64,000 nt of DNA from positions 62,001 through 126,000 of the forward strand of contig CADEDO010000002.1 in the NCBI GenBank assembly GCA_902826115.1, given 5' to 3'. Below are positions 32,399 to 41,474 of the stretch, piece after piece; positions within the stretch are counted from its first letter, which is position 1, and every line of letters begins with the position of its first letter. Position numbers and translations under genes: made by a program. The stretch comes from an uncultured Nitrosomonas sp. GTDB taxonomy: Bacteria; Pseudomonadota; Gammaproteobacteria; Burkholderiales; Nitrosomonadaceae. Below the pieces are notes generated by a model. The model was not told the origin of the DNA, made no database searches, and was given only the letters and a program-made list of their open reading frames with translations.

Positions 32399-34072
32399 TT
32401 AGTCAGTAATGGCACCTACACTCGCAGTTGATACCAGCTTCGCATATTTGGACAATACGCCACGAGTATACCGTGGTTGTGGTGGTTGCCAGGCAACACG
32501 CCGTTGCGCCAGAATCTCATCTGAAACATTCAATTGCAACAAACGTTGTTCAGCATCAATAGTAATTGAATCACCTTCTTCGACCAGCGCGATGGTTCCT
32601 CCGACAAAAGCCTCAGGAGCAACATGTCCTACCACCATACCATAGGTTCCTCCGGAAAAACGCCCATCTGTAATCAATCCAACAGAATCTCCCAGTCCTT
32701 CACCAATCAAGGCCGAAGTGGGTGAAAGCATTTCACGCATGCCAGGCCCTCCTTTCGGTCCTTCGTAGCGAATCACAACCACATCGCCCGGTTGAATTTT
32801 GCGGGCGAGAATCGCTGCCATGCAGGTTTCTTCCGATTCAAATACGCGTGCAGGTCCAGTAATTTTTGGATTCTTAATACCAGAAATTTTTGCCACACAA
32901 CCTTCCGTGGATAGATTGCCTTTCAGTATTGCCAAATGTCCTTGCGCATACATTGGATTATCCCATTGGCGAATGACATTCTGATCGGCACGCGGCGAAT
33001 CGGGAATATCTTTCAAGATTTCTGCAATGGTTTGTCCACTGATGGTAATGCAATCTCCATGCAGCAAACCATGCACCAACAGCATTTTCATCACTTGCGG
33101 GATGCCGCCTGCACGATGCAGATCAGCCGTGACATAGCGTCCAGAAGGCTTCAGGTCGCACAAGACAGGTACTTTGCCACGTATGCGCTCAAAGTCATCA
33201 ATATTGAATGGAACTTTTGCCGCATGCGTAATCGCCAGAAAATGCAGCACCGCATTGGTAGATCCACCCACAGCCATGATGACTGCAACAGCATTTTCTA
33301 CCGACTTGCGAGTAATGATATCGCGCGGCAGAATTTGTTTTCTGATCGCGTTGACCAGAGCTTCAGCGGATTGCCCAGCGCTAACCAGTTTTTCATCATC
33401 TTCCGCAGACATGGTGGAAGAATAAGGCAGGCTCATGCCCATCGCTTCAAAAGCGGACGACATGGTATTAGCCGTGAACATACCGCCACAAGAACCGGCG
33501 CCGGGACAGGCATGGCGCTCCACTTGCAGCAATTCTTCATCGTCTATTTTATGCGCACTGTGCTGGCCGACTGCTTCAAATGCACTGACAATAGTGAGGT
33601 CCTGTCCTTTATAGTGCCCAGGTTTAATCGTACCGCCATACACAAAAATTGCCGGCACATTCATCCGCGCAATCGCAATCATTGCACCCGGCATGTTCTT
33701 ATCGCATCCGCCAATGGCTATGACACCATCCATACTTTCCGCTTGCACGCAGGTTTCAATGGAATCGGCGATGACTTCGCGCGAAACTAGAGAATATTTC
33801 ATACCTTCCGTACCCATTGAAATGCCATCCGATACCGTGATGGTGCCGAACATTTGCGGCATGGCGCCGGCTTGCCTCAATGCAGATTCCGCTTTCAACG
33901 ACAACTCATTCAATCCCTTATTACAGGGCGTGATGGTTGAATAGCCGTTTGCCACGCCGACAATCGGCTTGTTGAAGTCTCCGTCATTAAATCCAACGGC
34001 GCGCAGCATCGCGCGATTGGGCGCCCGTTGGGCACCTTGAGTAATGGCCTGGCTACGTTTATTGTCTGACAT
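32399..34072 (-). CDS. ilvD: dihydroxy-acid dehydratase
   Basis: Dehydrates dihydroxyisovalerate and dihydroxymethylvalerate to the 2-oxoacid precursors of valine and isoleucine. At 557 aa it is full length. Cluster cysteines appear in [10 protein letters not shown] (about 122-131) and [16 protein letters not shown] (about 190-205); the carbamylated Lys region and the C-terminal [15 protein letters not shown] are also present. It is divergent from lgt across about 106 bp. A long antisense open frame lies inside it but is a shadow. Confidence 0.96.
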   Translation of the reverse strand: MSDNKRSQAITQGAQRAPNRAMLRAVGFNDGDFNKPIVGVANGYSTITPCNKGLNELSLKAESALRQAGAMPQMFGTITVSDGISMGTEGMKYSLVSREVIADSIETCVQAESMDGVIAIGGCDKNMPGAMIAIARMNVPAIFVYGGTIKPGHYKGQDLTIVSAFEAVGQHSAHKIDDEELLQVERHACPGAGSCGGMFTANTMSSAFEAMGMSLPYSSTMSAEDDEKLVSAGQSAEALVNAIRKQILPRDIITRKSVENAVAVIMAVGGSTNAVLHFLAITHAAKVPFNIDDFERIRGKVPVLCDLKPSGRYVTADLHRAGGIPQVMKMLLVHGLLHGDCITISGQTIAEILKDIPDSPRADQNVIRQWDNPMYAQGHLAILKGNLSTEGCVAKISGIKNPKITGPARVFESEETCMAAILARKIQPGDVVVIRYEGPKGGPGMREMLSPTSALIGEGLGDSVGLITDGRFSGGTYGMVVGHVAPEAFVGGTIALVEEGDSITIDAEQRLLQLNVSDEILAQRRVAWQPPQPRYTRGVLSKYAKLVSTASVGAITD

Positions 34073-34178
34073 GCTTGCTCCTGGAAAAGATAAAAATACA
34101 ATTTATGACAAGGCGTACGATTATCACAAACGCACTTGGTATAATGAATAGTATTTTACCGTAAATAAGGTCAAAGCT

Positions 34179-35003
34179 ATGCTCGTTCATCCTCAAATTG
34201 ATCCGGTTGCCATTTCAATGGGACCACTTTCCGTCCATTGGTATGGATTGATGTATTTGATCGGTTTTGTGCTGTTTATCTTATTAGGGCGCTATCGAAT
34301 CAAGCACAATCCACATTCTGTTTTTACCTATGAAATGCTCGATGACGCATTATTTTACGGAATGCTAGGTGTGATTCTGGGAGGGCGCTTAGGTCATGTC
34401 TTATTTTATCAATTCGGCTACTATCTGGAGCATCCCTTACAAATCCTGGCCATCTGGGAAGGTGGCATGTCTTTCCATGGCGGATTTCTGGGTGTTTTTT
34501 TCGCCATGATTTTGCTTGCGCGCAAACATGAATTACCATGGCTCGCTGTCACTGATTTCGTCATTCCACTGATCCCTCTTGGATTGGGGGCCGGTCGTAT
34601 TGGTAATTTCATCAATGCCGAGCTCTGGGGACGTCCTACTGATGTGCCTTGGGCCATGGTTTTCCCTTATGTCGATGAACTACCCCGCCATCCTTCGCAG
34701 CTGTATCAATTTGCACTTGAAGGCATCGTGCTCTTTCTATTCATTTGGATTTATTCCTCCAAACCCCGTGCAACCGGCGCAGTCACCGGAATGTTCATGA
34801 TTGGTTATGGTGTACTGCGTTCCTTTGCAGAATTTTTTCGCGAACCGGAAGATGGTTTTATGGGCATATTGACGCTAGGAATCACAATGGGTCAATGGTT
34901 ATCAATTCCCATGATTTTAGCTGGAATAACCGCTGTGATATGGTCAAATCGCCAAACAGTCGCTCCAGAGAATCATCGTCCTGCTAAACGTAAAAAACGT
35001 TGA
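34179..35003 (+). CDS. lgt: prolipoprotein diacylglyceryl transferase
   Basis: Attaches diacylglycerol to the lipobox cysteine of prolipoproteins in the inner membrane. The 274-aa protein has seven hydrophobic helices. HGGFLGV (catalytic His region, about 103-109) and [20 protein letters not shown] (about 142-161) are the Lgt signatures. The basic tail ends RPAKRKKR. Its clients in this window include BamE and the lipoprotein encoded immediately downstream. Confidence 0.95.
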   Translation: MLVHPQIDPVAISMGPLSVHWYGLMYLIGFVLFILLGRYRIKHNPHSVFTYEMLDDALFYGMLGVILGGRLGHVLFYQFGYYLEHPLQILAIWEGGMSFHGGFLGVFFAMILLARKHELPWLAVTDFVIPLIPLGLGAGRIGNFINAELWGRPTDVPWAMVFPYVDELPRHPSQLYQFALEGIVLFLFIWIYSSKPRATGAVTGMFMIGYGVLRSFAEFFREPEDGFMGILTLGITMGQWLSIPMILAGITAVIWSNRQTVAPENHRPAKRKKR

Positions 35004-35322
35004 ATAGAATGGAATCTTATCAAGTATATTGGTGCATCGAGTATTGATGATTTGACGAAAGTAATCAAGATTTCATTCATCCATAGCTATTAATGCATTC
35101 ATCCAACTCTGTAGGTAAGCAGAAGAGAATCCGCTTAGGGTTTTCTTCCATTGTTTTTTCTCCATAAAATTCACGCCAAAGCTGGTTAGCTTTAATCGTT
35201 ATCAGACACCGCAAGGCTTCCTAATGGTTTCCCGTACCAAAAAACCAGAGTTTCCCCAATAGTCGTTGCTTGTTGACTGAGTTACGATGCTATTACTGGT
35301 TTATGTTTGGAGGGTACCGATC
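35004..35322. other. intergenic region before the exported-protein gene
   Basis: About 320 bp with no convincing gene. The last 100 bp carry the paired GTTTCC repeats described separately and the ribosome site GGAGGGTAC. The first 220 bp hold nothing I can identify. Confidence 0.4.
35227..35262 (+). promoter_or_regulatory. paired GTTTCC repeats, copy A
   Basis: GTTTCC (35227) and GTTTCCCCAATAG (35250-35262) start 23 bp apart with CAAAAAAC between them. The second repeat begins 73 bp before the ATG at 35323. The same arrangement, with identical distances, precedes the paralogue at 37742. A TACGAT box near 35283 could be the -10. I take the repeats as binding sites for a shared activator. Confidence 0.55.
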
Positions 35323-35745
35323 ATGAAAGCACTAAAAATCATAGTATGGCTGCCTTTACTTGCGTTCGTTTTATTGACCTCTTGTGCACAAATGAATCCT
35401 TCGGTCATTGCTCAAACGCATGTTGCACATAACGACCATAATGCAATGGCAAAATATTACGAAAATCAAGTGAACGAAGTAAAAATCAGATTAGAAGCCA
35501 ATCAAAAAGTACTTGAGGAATGCGAAGCTCATCCTTACTATTATAGTCGGCAAGGTCAGGATATGAGATCGCATGCTTCTGCAAATATTCACGAATACCA
35601 AAAGGCTTTGAAAGAAAGCCTAAGAAGTGCTGAGCAGCACAGAATCATGGCGATAGAACAAGAACAGCAAATCAATAAAACGAAAGCTCACCTTAATCAT
35701 GATTTGACGCTAGAACCATCAGAATCTTCAGGTAAAGAACTTTAA
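35323..35745 (+). CDS. small exported lipoprotein, paralogue A of a pair
   Basis: I do not recognise the family. The ATG at 35323 is 5-6 bp after GGAGGGTAC; an ATG 12 codons earlier lacks this. The signal ends in lipobox LLTSC (Cys21), followed by Ala-Gln, which suggests the outer membrane. The 120-aa mature part is mainly helical and rich in His, Glu and Lys: HNDH (36-39), a coiled stretch, AHPYYYSRQGQ (69-79), SHASANIHEYQ and HRIMA. The protein at 37742 shares all of these blocks. Conserved His residues could bind metal, but this is conjecture. A terminator hairpin follows at 35755. Confidence 0.75.
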   Translation: MKALKIIVWLPLLAFVLLTSCAQMNPSVIAQTHVAHNDHNAMAKYYENQVNEVKIRLEANQKVLEECEAHPYYYSRQGQDMRSHASANIHEYQKALKESLRSAEQHRIMAIEQEQQINKTKAHLNHDLTLEPSESSGKEL

Positions 35746-35754
35746 GCAAAAACA

Positions 35755-35788
35755 TAGCAACTACTAACCTGCGCGTCGGTAGTTGCTA
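35755..35788 (-). terminator. terminator hairpin, mainly for the porin gene
   Basis: TAGCAACTAC (35755-35764) pairs perfectly with GTAGTTGCTA (35779-35788) around a 14-nt loop. On the minus strand the stem is followed by TGTTTTTGC, so it would end the beta-barrel transcript. On the plus strand it lacks a U tract but could still protect the lipoprotein message. Confidence 0.7.
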
Positions 35789-35809
35789 CAATCTGGCAAT
35801 CCCTTTCTT

Positions 35810-37150
35810 TTAAAAAGGGAGTAAAAAGTCGAGAGAAAATAGTATTTGATCCTTATTGCCGTCAAATGGTTGATAGGCTGCTGTTTTATATGCGTCCACT
35901 CGATCGTAGCGAATATTCGGGCGAATATTCAGCTTCTTTAATAGCTCAGATCTAATATTCAACGCTTTGGCCGCCTTCCAATTAAGCCCCACTGTTACGC
36001 TATAATAATCAGCGGGCGCAATACTGACAGTGCGAAGATCTCCCGCAAAACTGACCGGAGTGCCATTAACATTCTGCGCAGCAGCAGCTATTCGGAAGGG
36101 TGATGGGTTACGAAAACCATCTCTATCGCGATACCACTCCCCTCGGGCACCGACTGATAATGTATCGGTCAAATCGTAGTATAAATGCGCAACAACGCTA
36201 TACCATTCAGCATCTTTAGTGACATTGGTGTATTTGGAATTGTTTAACAGTACACCTCCCGCATGACCAAACACATGATGCAAAACAACAAGTGTTTTTG
36301 GAGTAATCCTGTGCTGCAACACTACATTGTAGAATCCCCAGGTTTCGCTACTGCGTGTAGAAGTTTCGCCGTAGGTGCCAGAAAAATGAAATGAAGTGGC
36401 CTGATTGTCGCTGGTCCATGTAAAACCGGCAATTCCGCTCCAGTTTCCCAATTGTTTGTCCCACCCTCCATCCCATCCACCAGTCGCACTACCGGTAATA
36501 GGACCACCCAAGATTAACCAATTTTTGTTGACGGTATAGTTTGCCAATAAACCAGTGTGCGTAAATGGCTCACCTGCATTCAAGGTGTAAGCGCGTGAGT
36601 AGAAAAAATTATCTGGTGCCGAAACCGTTTCAAATCCTGTGGGCGTATAAAAATGCCCCAATTTCACGTTAAGCCCATTGCCGACAGGCACATAAGCTTC
36701 CAGGTAGGTTTGCGGCAGGGCTATTCCGTAGGTTCGGGTCGATGAGCAACATAGATTCAAATCCCAATGGCCTCTTTTCAAAGGCTCGCCGCTATTCACA
36801 TCATAAGCTGGCACACCAAATGCTTGCGTAAAGATGGCATCGGTCCCAAACATAAAATCGAAACGCCCACCAAAATCCCATTGCTTGCCTTCCGAAACCA
36901 CTGAGCGTCGCAAAAATACATTATATTGATTCAGTTGAAATCGATTTGCCTGATCATTGAAAATAACCGGCCCGTTAAATCCATTCGTTTGACTGGGATT
37001 AAAAGTAGCTCCCGCATTAATCCATCCCCCCAGTTCTATTCGATTTTCCTTGATAAAGCTTTTCAGAGTCTTAGCATGCACGATCGATTGAGTCGGAAAA
37101 AAAAGCGTGCAGCCTGCTATGGCAGATAACAACCATTTTTGGATTTTCAT
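35810..37150 (-). CDS. outer membrane beta-barrel protein (porin-2/OmpL-like)
   Basis: A 446-aa outer membrane protein. A signal peptide ends VHA (26). The mature part alternates hydrophobic and polar residues in strands with many aromatic girdle residues (GGWINAGATF, WDFGGRFDFMFG, VKLGHFYTPTGFETV) and ends SLDFLLPF with C-terminal Phe, as required for BAM recognition. The pattern fits the bbp2 (OmpL-like putative porin) family common in Nitrosomonas-like genomes. It may be a general or solute channel; substrate unknown. Two cysteines in LCCSSTRT are unusual for a barrel. Flanked by two paralogous small exported proteins. Confidence 0.85.
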   Translation of the reverse strand: MKIQKWLLSAIAGCTLFFPTQSIVHAKTLKSFIKENRIELGGWINAGATFNPSQTNGFNGPVIFNDQANRFQLNQYNVFLRRSVVSEGKQWDFGGRFDFMFGTDAIFTQAFGVPAYDVNSGEPLKRGHWDLNLCCSSTRTYGIALPQTYLEAYVPVGNGLNVKLGHFYTPTGFETVSAPDNFFYSRAYTLNAGEPFTHTGLLANYTVNKNWLILGGPITGSATGGWDGGWDKQLGNWSGIAGFTWTSDNQATSFHFSGTYGETSTRSSETWGFYNVVLQHRITPKTLVVLHHVFGHAGGVLLNNSKYTNVTKDAEWYSVVAHLYYDLTDTLSVGARGEWYRDRDGFRNPSPFRIAAAAQNVNGTPVSFAGDLRTVSIAPADYYSVTVGLNWKAAKALNIRSELLKKLNIRPNIRYDRVDAYKTAAYQPFDGNKDQILFSLDFLLPF

Positions 37151-37334
37151 TTTTGGATAACGGTAAGGATTAGTTCGTAAATGCGCAATTCAACCACAAC
37201 TCATTGAATCAAATTGAAATATTAAATCAATCCATGTACTGTGGTTTTCGGGTGTTTCGCTAACTCATAGACCTAACTTTGCTGTTCTTTATTGAAAATT
37301 GAATAATTTTCTTATAGGCAACTGATGATTCTAT

Positions 37335-37348
37335 GTGATATGTATCAT
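37335..37348. promoter_or_regulatory. CRP/FNR-like inverted site
   Basis: GTGAT-ATGT-ATCAT is symmetrical, with the TGAT-N4-ATCA core of FNR-type sites and resemblance to TGTGA-N6-TCACA of CRP. It is 187 bp upstream of the porin start and about 390 bp upstream of paralogue B. Whether a CRP/FNR family protein binds is not shown. Confidence 0.3.
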
Positions 37349-37645
37349 AAATTCTATGTGGTCTATGAAATTACAATGCTTGACTCTTCTCATCCATTGA
37401 CAATCTTGCAAACTCACGAGGTTTATAACCGCATTAGCAGCATGTCATATTTGATTGTATATATTTACATAAAAGAAGATCAATAGATTTCTTGAAAACA
37501 TTGCAGAATTGGCAAGTCCTAGCGGAATAGTCAAAACTTCAGGCATAGAAAACAAGATCATCAATTTTAACCGCAATGCTTATCTGAGCTTCGTATCCAG
37601 CACTAATTTCGATTTTCTGCTAGGAAAAACTCATTCAATTTAAGG

Positions 37646-37681
37646 GTTTCCATTAGCAAAAAACAATGGTTTCCCCAATAG
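37646..37681 (+). promoter_or_regulatory. paired GTTTCC repeats, copy B
   Basis: GTTTCC (37646) and GTTTCCCCAATAG (37669-37681) start 23 bp apart with CAAAAAAC at the same internal offset as in copy A. The second repeat begins 73 bp before the ATG at 37742, exactly as at 35250/35323. TAAGAT near 37702 corresponds to TACGAT of copy A. Outside these blocks the two upstream regions differ, which suggests selection on the repeats. Confidence 0.55.
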
Positions 37682-37741
37682 GCACAACTCATTAAACGAA
37701 CTAAGATGCCATCATTCGTTGACACCTGGAGGGTACTTAGC

Positions 37742-38122
37742 ATGAGAACACTAAAATTTTTAACCTTGTTACCTTTGCTTACATTGAGTATGTTCGCTTC
37801 ATCCGTAATGGCACAAAACGAAATCAATCATAACGACCATGCAGCTTTAGTTAAGCATTATGAAAATATAGCTAAAGAAGCAGAAACAAATTTGCAAGAA
37901 AATAAAGAGGTACTCAAGCAATATGAGGCGCATCCTTATTATTATGGAAGACAAGGGCAGGAGCTTCAGTCACATACTTCAGCGAATATTCGTGAATATG
38001 AAAAAACTGTAAAAGAGAGCAAGATACATGCAGATTTACATAGAAAAATGGCAGTATCACAAAATCCCATCACTAACAAAGCTAAACTCAATCTGGACCA
38101 TGATTCCCCAGTAATCAGGTAA
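37742..38122 (+). CDS. small exported protein, paralogue B of a pair
   Basis: Homologous to the lipoprotein at 35323 but with an ordinary cleavable signal (VMA-QN at 24/25) and no lipobox, so it is probably soluble in the periplasm or secreted. 126 aa. Shared blocks are HNDH (30-33), a Glu/Lys-rich helix, EAHPYYYGRQGQ (62-73), SHTSANIREYEK and HRKMA, and both end with an acidic-His sequence containing HD. GGAGGGTAC before the ATG is identical in both genes. A perfect palindromic terminator follows. Function unknown. Confidence 0.75.
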   Translation: MRTLKFLTLLPLLTLSMFASSVMAQNEINHNDHAALVKHYENIAKEAETNLQENKEVLKQYEAHPYYYGRQGQELQSHTSANIREYEKTVKESKIHADLHRKMAVSQNPITNKAKLNLDHDSPVIR

Positions 38123-38156
38123 TGCTATTCCCGTAGCAAAAGATTCAGCAGCAGCT

Positions 38157-38186
38157 AAAAGACCACCGACTAGTCGGTGGTCTTTT
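38157..38186. terminator. bidirectional palindromic terminator
   Basis: A perfect 30-bp palindrome centred on CTAG, with AAAAGACCACCGAC at one arm and its complement at the other. U tracts follow in both directions (TCTTTTCTTATTG on plus). It ends the paralogue B message and probably also that of the Cys-rich gene from the other side. Confidence 0.88.
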
Positions 38187-38293
38187 CTTATTGTTTCATG
38201 TTACCTAGATTAGCTCATCAGATTAGATGAACCCCATACTCAAGCCGATTACCGCCGCAAGTTGGAATAATAGCGCTGATTCTAGGAAACGGA

Positions 38294-38572
38294 CTAATTA
38301 CATTGTCCTGTTTCGGAACCATCACTGTTAGTTTCTTTGCCATCTTCTTTCACACATAAGTTTTGGCAGACACCTGATTTCTTACATGATTTACCGGCTG
38401 TAAGGCTTTTCTTATCAATACAATTTCCTTCTACCAAGTAACATACTTGATTGGCAGCACATGCACTTTTACCATCTTTCTCAGTATCAAGACTACATGC
38501 TGCAAATGCACTGCTTGCGGTGAAAGCCATGGCAACAACTAATGCTAAGGCGCTTGCTGTTTTTTTAAACAT
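38294..38572 (-). CDS. small exported eight-cysteine protein
   Basis: I do not recognise a family. The ATG at 38572 is preceded by AAGAGGAG and gives 92 aa. A signal peptide ends SSAFA (about 24). The mature 68 residues hold eight cysteines spaced as in small disulfide-rich proteins (ACSLD, SACAAN, QVCYLV, GNCID, KSCKK, GVCQN, NLCVK, QCN) and are rich in Lys, Asp and Gly. Four disulfides are likely after export. It could be a periplasmic structural or binding protein, or a secreted peptide. It lies downstream of phoR on the same strand, about 240 bp away. Confidence 0.7.
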   Translation of the reverse strand: MFKKTASALALVVAMAFTASSAFAACSLDTEKDGKSACAANQVCYLVEGNCIDKKSLTAGKSCKKSGVCQNLCVKEDGKETNSDGSETGQCN

Positions 38573-38599
38573 ATTTTTCTCCTCTTTTTTCAATTTATA

Positions 38600-38620
38600 A
38601 GCAAAAACTCAGTTTTTGCT
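38600..38620 (-). promoter_or_regulatory. 21-bp palindrome at the Cys-rich gene promoter
   Basis: AGCAAAAACT-C-AGTTTTTGCT is a perfect 10+1+10 inverted repeat. On the minus strand it is followed directly by TATAAA (38599-38594), a possible -10 box, so the palindrome would cover the -35/spacer area. An operator is likely. As RNA it could also form a terminator-like hairpin ending phoR transcription. Confidence 0.45.
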
Positions 38621-38812
38621 CAGTCAGAATAGCAGAAAAAATTTCTATTAGGTGCAGATTGTTAATGTGCAATTACATCACGAGATGATTTGCAGTCTAT
38701 TCAAGTGGCAATCAAAGTTGTAAGAAATAACTCACTCATTAAAACATTTCTACTTATTGATTAAAAACAATATTAAATAAACAACGCGAGACTAATCATA
38801 GTACACAAAAAA

Positions 38813-40126
38813 TTACTCATCACTATCGCTGGTGATGAGTCGTTTGGCAGAAAACCATATATTGAAGCAGCTGCCCTTACCTACTTTGCTGATAATTTCC
38901 AGACGCGCATCGTGTCGATTCAAAACATGTTTTACAATAGCAAGCCCAAGCCCGGTACCACCGGTTTCTCGTGAGCGACTGCTATCGACACGATAAAAAC
39001 GCTCCGTTAAGCGCGGGATATGCTGAGACTCAATGCCGATACCACTATCCTGCACAGAGAACAATCCCTGCCCGTCTTTTTTCTCCCAGTTAATACTGAT
39101 CTCGCCACCATCTGGCGTATAGCGAATAGCATTGCTGATCAAATTACCAAAAGCACTACGCAACTCTTCTTCACTCCCCGATAATTGATCCCGGGTCGCG
39201 ACATTTAATCGGATGTGATGGCGACCCGCACTGAGAGATTCTGCGTCCTGCAAGGCACTCTGCAATAAACTAGCCACATCAACGGGCTTGTCATTTACTT
39301 TATTCTGTTCATTCTCAAGACGCGACAACACCAACAAATCTTCAACCAACCGTTGCATGCGCGTAGTTTGCTGAGTCATTAATGCCAAGGCACGTTTATT
39401 GAAATCGACACTGACAGGCTCATCGGCGGACAAAGTCTCGAGAAAGCCACCAACGACTGTCAGCGGTGTGCGCAACTCATGCGACACATTGGCGATAAAA
39501 TCACGTCGCATGGTTTCTATTTTTTCAAAGCGCGTGATATCGCGACTGATCAATAGCTTCTGCTTATAGCCGTAAGGTACCAATTGTAAAGAAACGATGA
39601 TTCCCTGCTGACGCGTTTGCTTAAGGATCAGAGGATTACTGTACTTGCGCGCCGCCAGATATTCAACAAAAGGGATTTGCCGCACCAGATAAGTGATTTG
39701 CTGCCCTGCATCCAATGATAAATTGATTCCTAAGTGCTGCTCTGCAACCGGATTACACCATTCAATCCGATCCGTTTCATCCAGAATGACAATTCCATCT
39801 GGCATGGCCGAAGTAATTTTTTGCATTCGCTCCAGAGCAAGACTCAATTGCTCCTGACTTTGACTGTGCTGGCGAACATATCGCGCCAAATGCGCAAATA
39901 CATCATCCCAGGCGCCGGATCCGGCCGGAATGCTTGCCGGCGTATGATCGGAAACCTGCAACCAGCGCTCCAGCGCCACTAAATGCCTGACATGGTGAAA
40001 CACCATCCATAACAAAGCACCGCTGCAGAAAATGAGTGCATTCACGGCGCCGAAAATCATCCAGAGCACCGCAGTGATCAGGACAACCAGAATCATATTA
40101 AAGGAACGTTCCCAGATATCAGACAC
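38813..40126 (-). CDS. phoR: phosphate regulon sensor histidine kinase PhoR
   Basis: The sensor kinase partner of PhoB. Two close N-terminal transmembrane helices (about 10-28 and 30-46) without a large periplasmic domain, then a PAS domain (about 98-195), the H-box FIANVSHELRTPLT with His216, and an ATPase domain with SNAIRYTPDGG, DSGIGI and GGTGLGLAI. At 437 aa it fits PhoR. It starts 16 bp after phoB. No pst or phoU genes follow. Confidence 0.92.
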   Translation of the reverse strand: MSDIWERSFNMILVVLITAVLWMIFGAVNALIFCSGALLWMVFHHVRHLVALERWLQVSDHTPASIPAGSGAWDDVFAHLARYVRQHSQSQEQLSLALERMQKITSAMPDGIVILDETDRIEWCNPVAEQHLGINLSLDAGQQITYLVRQIPFVEYLAARKYSNPLILKQTRQQGIIVSLQLVPYGYKQKLLISRDITRFEKIETMRRDFIANVSHELRTPLTVVGGFLETLSADEPVSVDFNKRALALMTQQTTRMQRLVEDLLVLSRLENEQNKVNDKPVDVASLLQSALQDAESLSAGRHHIRLNVATRDQLSGSEEELRSAFGNLISNAIRYTPDGGEISINWEKKDGQGLFSVQDSGIGIESQHIPRLTERFYRVDSSRSRETGGTGLGLAIVKHVLNRHDARLEIISKVGKGSCFNIWFSAKRLITSDSDE

Positions 40127-40142
40127 TTACATTATCCTGAAA

Positions 40143-40865
40143 TTACATCTCTGCATCGGAGTCAACTGCGGGTAATGCTGGAATCGATGAGAATCGATAC
40201 CCTGAACCGCGGACAGTTTGTATCAGCGCATCTTTACCGACCAATTCTAGTGCTTTGCGTAAACGGCGTATATGCACATCTACGGTACGATCCTCGACAA
40301 ACACATGATCTCCCCAAACCCGGTCCAGTAATTGATTGCGCGAATAAACACGTTCCGTATGCGTCATCATGAAATGCAGCAGACGAAATTCTGTAGGCCC
40401 CAATTCGATTTCTTTATTCTCAACCGTAACTCTATGATTCACTGGATCAAGACGCAAACCGTCCAATTCAACGACTTCCTCAGTTGCCTCTGGAATCAAT
40501 CTACGCAGAACTGCATTGATGCGGGCGATCATTTCGCGGGGCGAAAAAGGCTTAGTCATATAATCGTCCGCGCCGATTTCCAGACCTGTTACCTTATCCG
40601 CCTCCATCGAGCGCGCGGTCAGCATAATAATAGGAATTAAGCGGGTGCGCTCCCCTTTGCGCAAAATGCGTGCAAACTCAATGCCGCTCATATTGGGCAA
40701 CATCCAGTCCAATAAAATCAAATCGGGCAATGCTTCATTAATAATAGACATCGCCTTCTCAGCATTATCGGCACATAGTGTTTCGTAGCCGGCTTGCTGT
40801 AAATTATAAGTAATCAGTTCCTGTATAGCGACTTCATCTTCCACGATTAGTATTTTTGCGGCCAT
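40143..40865 (-). CDS. phoB: phosphate regulon response regulator PhoB
   Basis: An OmpR-type regulator of 240 aa. The receiver domain has the acidic pocket VEDE (8-11), Asp53 in LLDWMLP and Lys105 in TKPFSPRE. The winged-helix domain (about 135-230) ends with [13 protein letters not shown] and RGSGYRF. It controls phosphate starvation genes together with PhoR downstream. I could not find a convincing pho box in front of it. Confidence 0.93.
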   Translation of the reverse strand: MAAKILIVEDEVAIQELITYNLQQAGYETLCADNAEKAMSIINEALPDLILLDWMLPNMSGIEFARILRKGERTRLIPIIMLTARSMEADKVTGLEIGADDYMTKPFSPREMIARINAVLRRLIPEATEEVVELDGLRLDPVNHRVTVENKEIELGPTEFRLLHFMMTHTERVYSRNQLLDRVWGDHVFVEDRTVDVHIRRLRKALELVGKDALIQTVRGSGYRFSSIPALPAVDSDAEM

Positions 40866-40964
40866 CGGTCAATTCCAGATTGGATTAAATGAATCCTGTA
40901 ACGTTTGCCATTCATGAGTTTATCGATTACTCTTCATCCATTTCAATTTGTACTAATGCATCTT

Positions 40965-41378
40965 ATGGCTGGTTTAACCAAAGACACACCTTATCCTACA
41001 GAAATCAAATTACACCAGAAATCCAGAATATTGGATGTTTCTTTCTCGGACGGCAAAACTTTCCACTATCCATGTGAATTTTTACGCGTGCACTCGCCAT
41101 CAGCCGAAGTGTCTGGCCACAGCCCTGGACAGGAAGTGCTGCAGACCGGTAAGAAACTGGTCAGCATTAGAAGCATCGAGCCTGTTGGAAATTATGCCAT
41201 ACAACTGAATTTTTCCGACGGTCATAATACAGGACTTTATTCCTGGGATTTGCTCTATAACTATGGTCTCAATCAAGATAATATGTGGCAACGTTATCTG
41301 CAACGATTAGAAGCAGCCGGGGCCAGTCGCGAACCTGTCGCCAAGCCGCAGCAAACCACAAGTCATACCTGCAAATAG
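40965..41378 (+). CDS. DUF971 domain protein
   Basis: A 137-aa protein of DUF971, the N-terminal domain of gamma-butyrobetaine hydroxylases. PTEIKLHQKSRILDVSFSDG and LRVHSPSAEV are family segments. In other proteobacteria short DUF971 proteins have been linked to iron-sulfur or ubiquinone functions, and here ubiE follows. A CK ending is seen but no complete metal motif. In-frame starts at 40905 and 40956 also exist; 40965 was chosen by comparison with usual lengths. Confidence 0.85.
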   Translation: MAGLTKDTPYPTEIKLHQKSRILDVSFSDGKTFHYPCEFLRVHSPSAEVSGHSPGQEVLQTGKKLVSIRSIEPVGNYAIQLNFSDGHNTGLYSWDLLYNYGLNQDNMWQRYLQRLEAAGASREPVAKPQQTTSHTCK

Positions 41379-41474
41379 AATGTAAAATTGCGCCAGACCA
41401 GATGGTTCATTTTCAATAAATCAACCATCAACGATTATCATCTAGCTATAACAACTTTAAACTCAATCATAATC

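Larger units (their letters stand above)
37151..37741. other. 590-bp region between the divergent porin and paralogue B
   Basis: No gene seen. It is strongly AT-rich and must carry both promoters. It contains a CRP/FNR-like inverted site (37335-37348) and, near the right end, the second pair of GTTTCC repeats (37646-37681). Confidence 0.4.

Noticed and set aside
32214-32402. 62-codon plus-strand frame between cytochrome c and ilvD
   Set aside because: Ala/Ser/Thr-rich low-complexity translation without start signals; probably chance.
32936-33790. Long plus-strand open frame inside ilvD
   Set aside because: Its composition is rich in His, Arg, Ile and Thr without domains, and it lies fully antisense to a well-conserved enzyme.
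40866-40964. Possible pho box in front of phoB
   Set aside because: CTGTAA occurs once but the direct-repeat structure of a PhoB site is missing.
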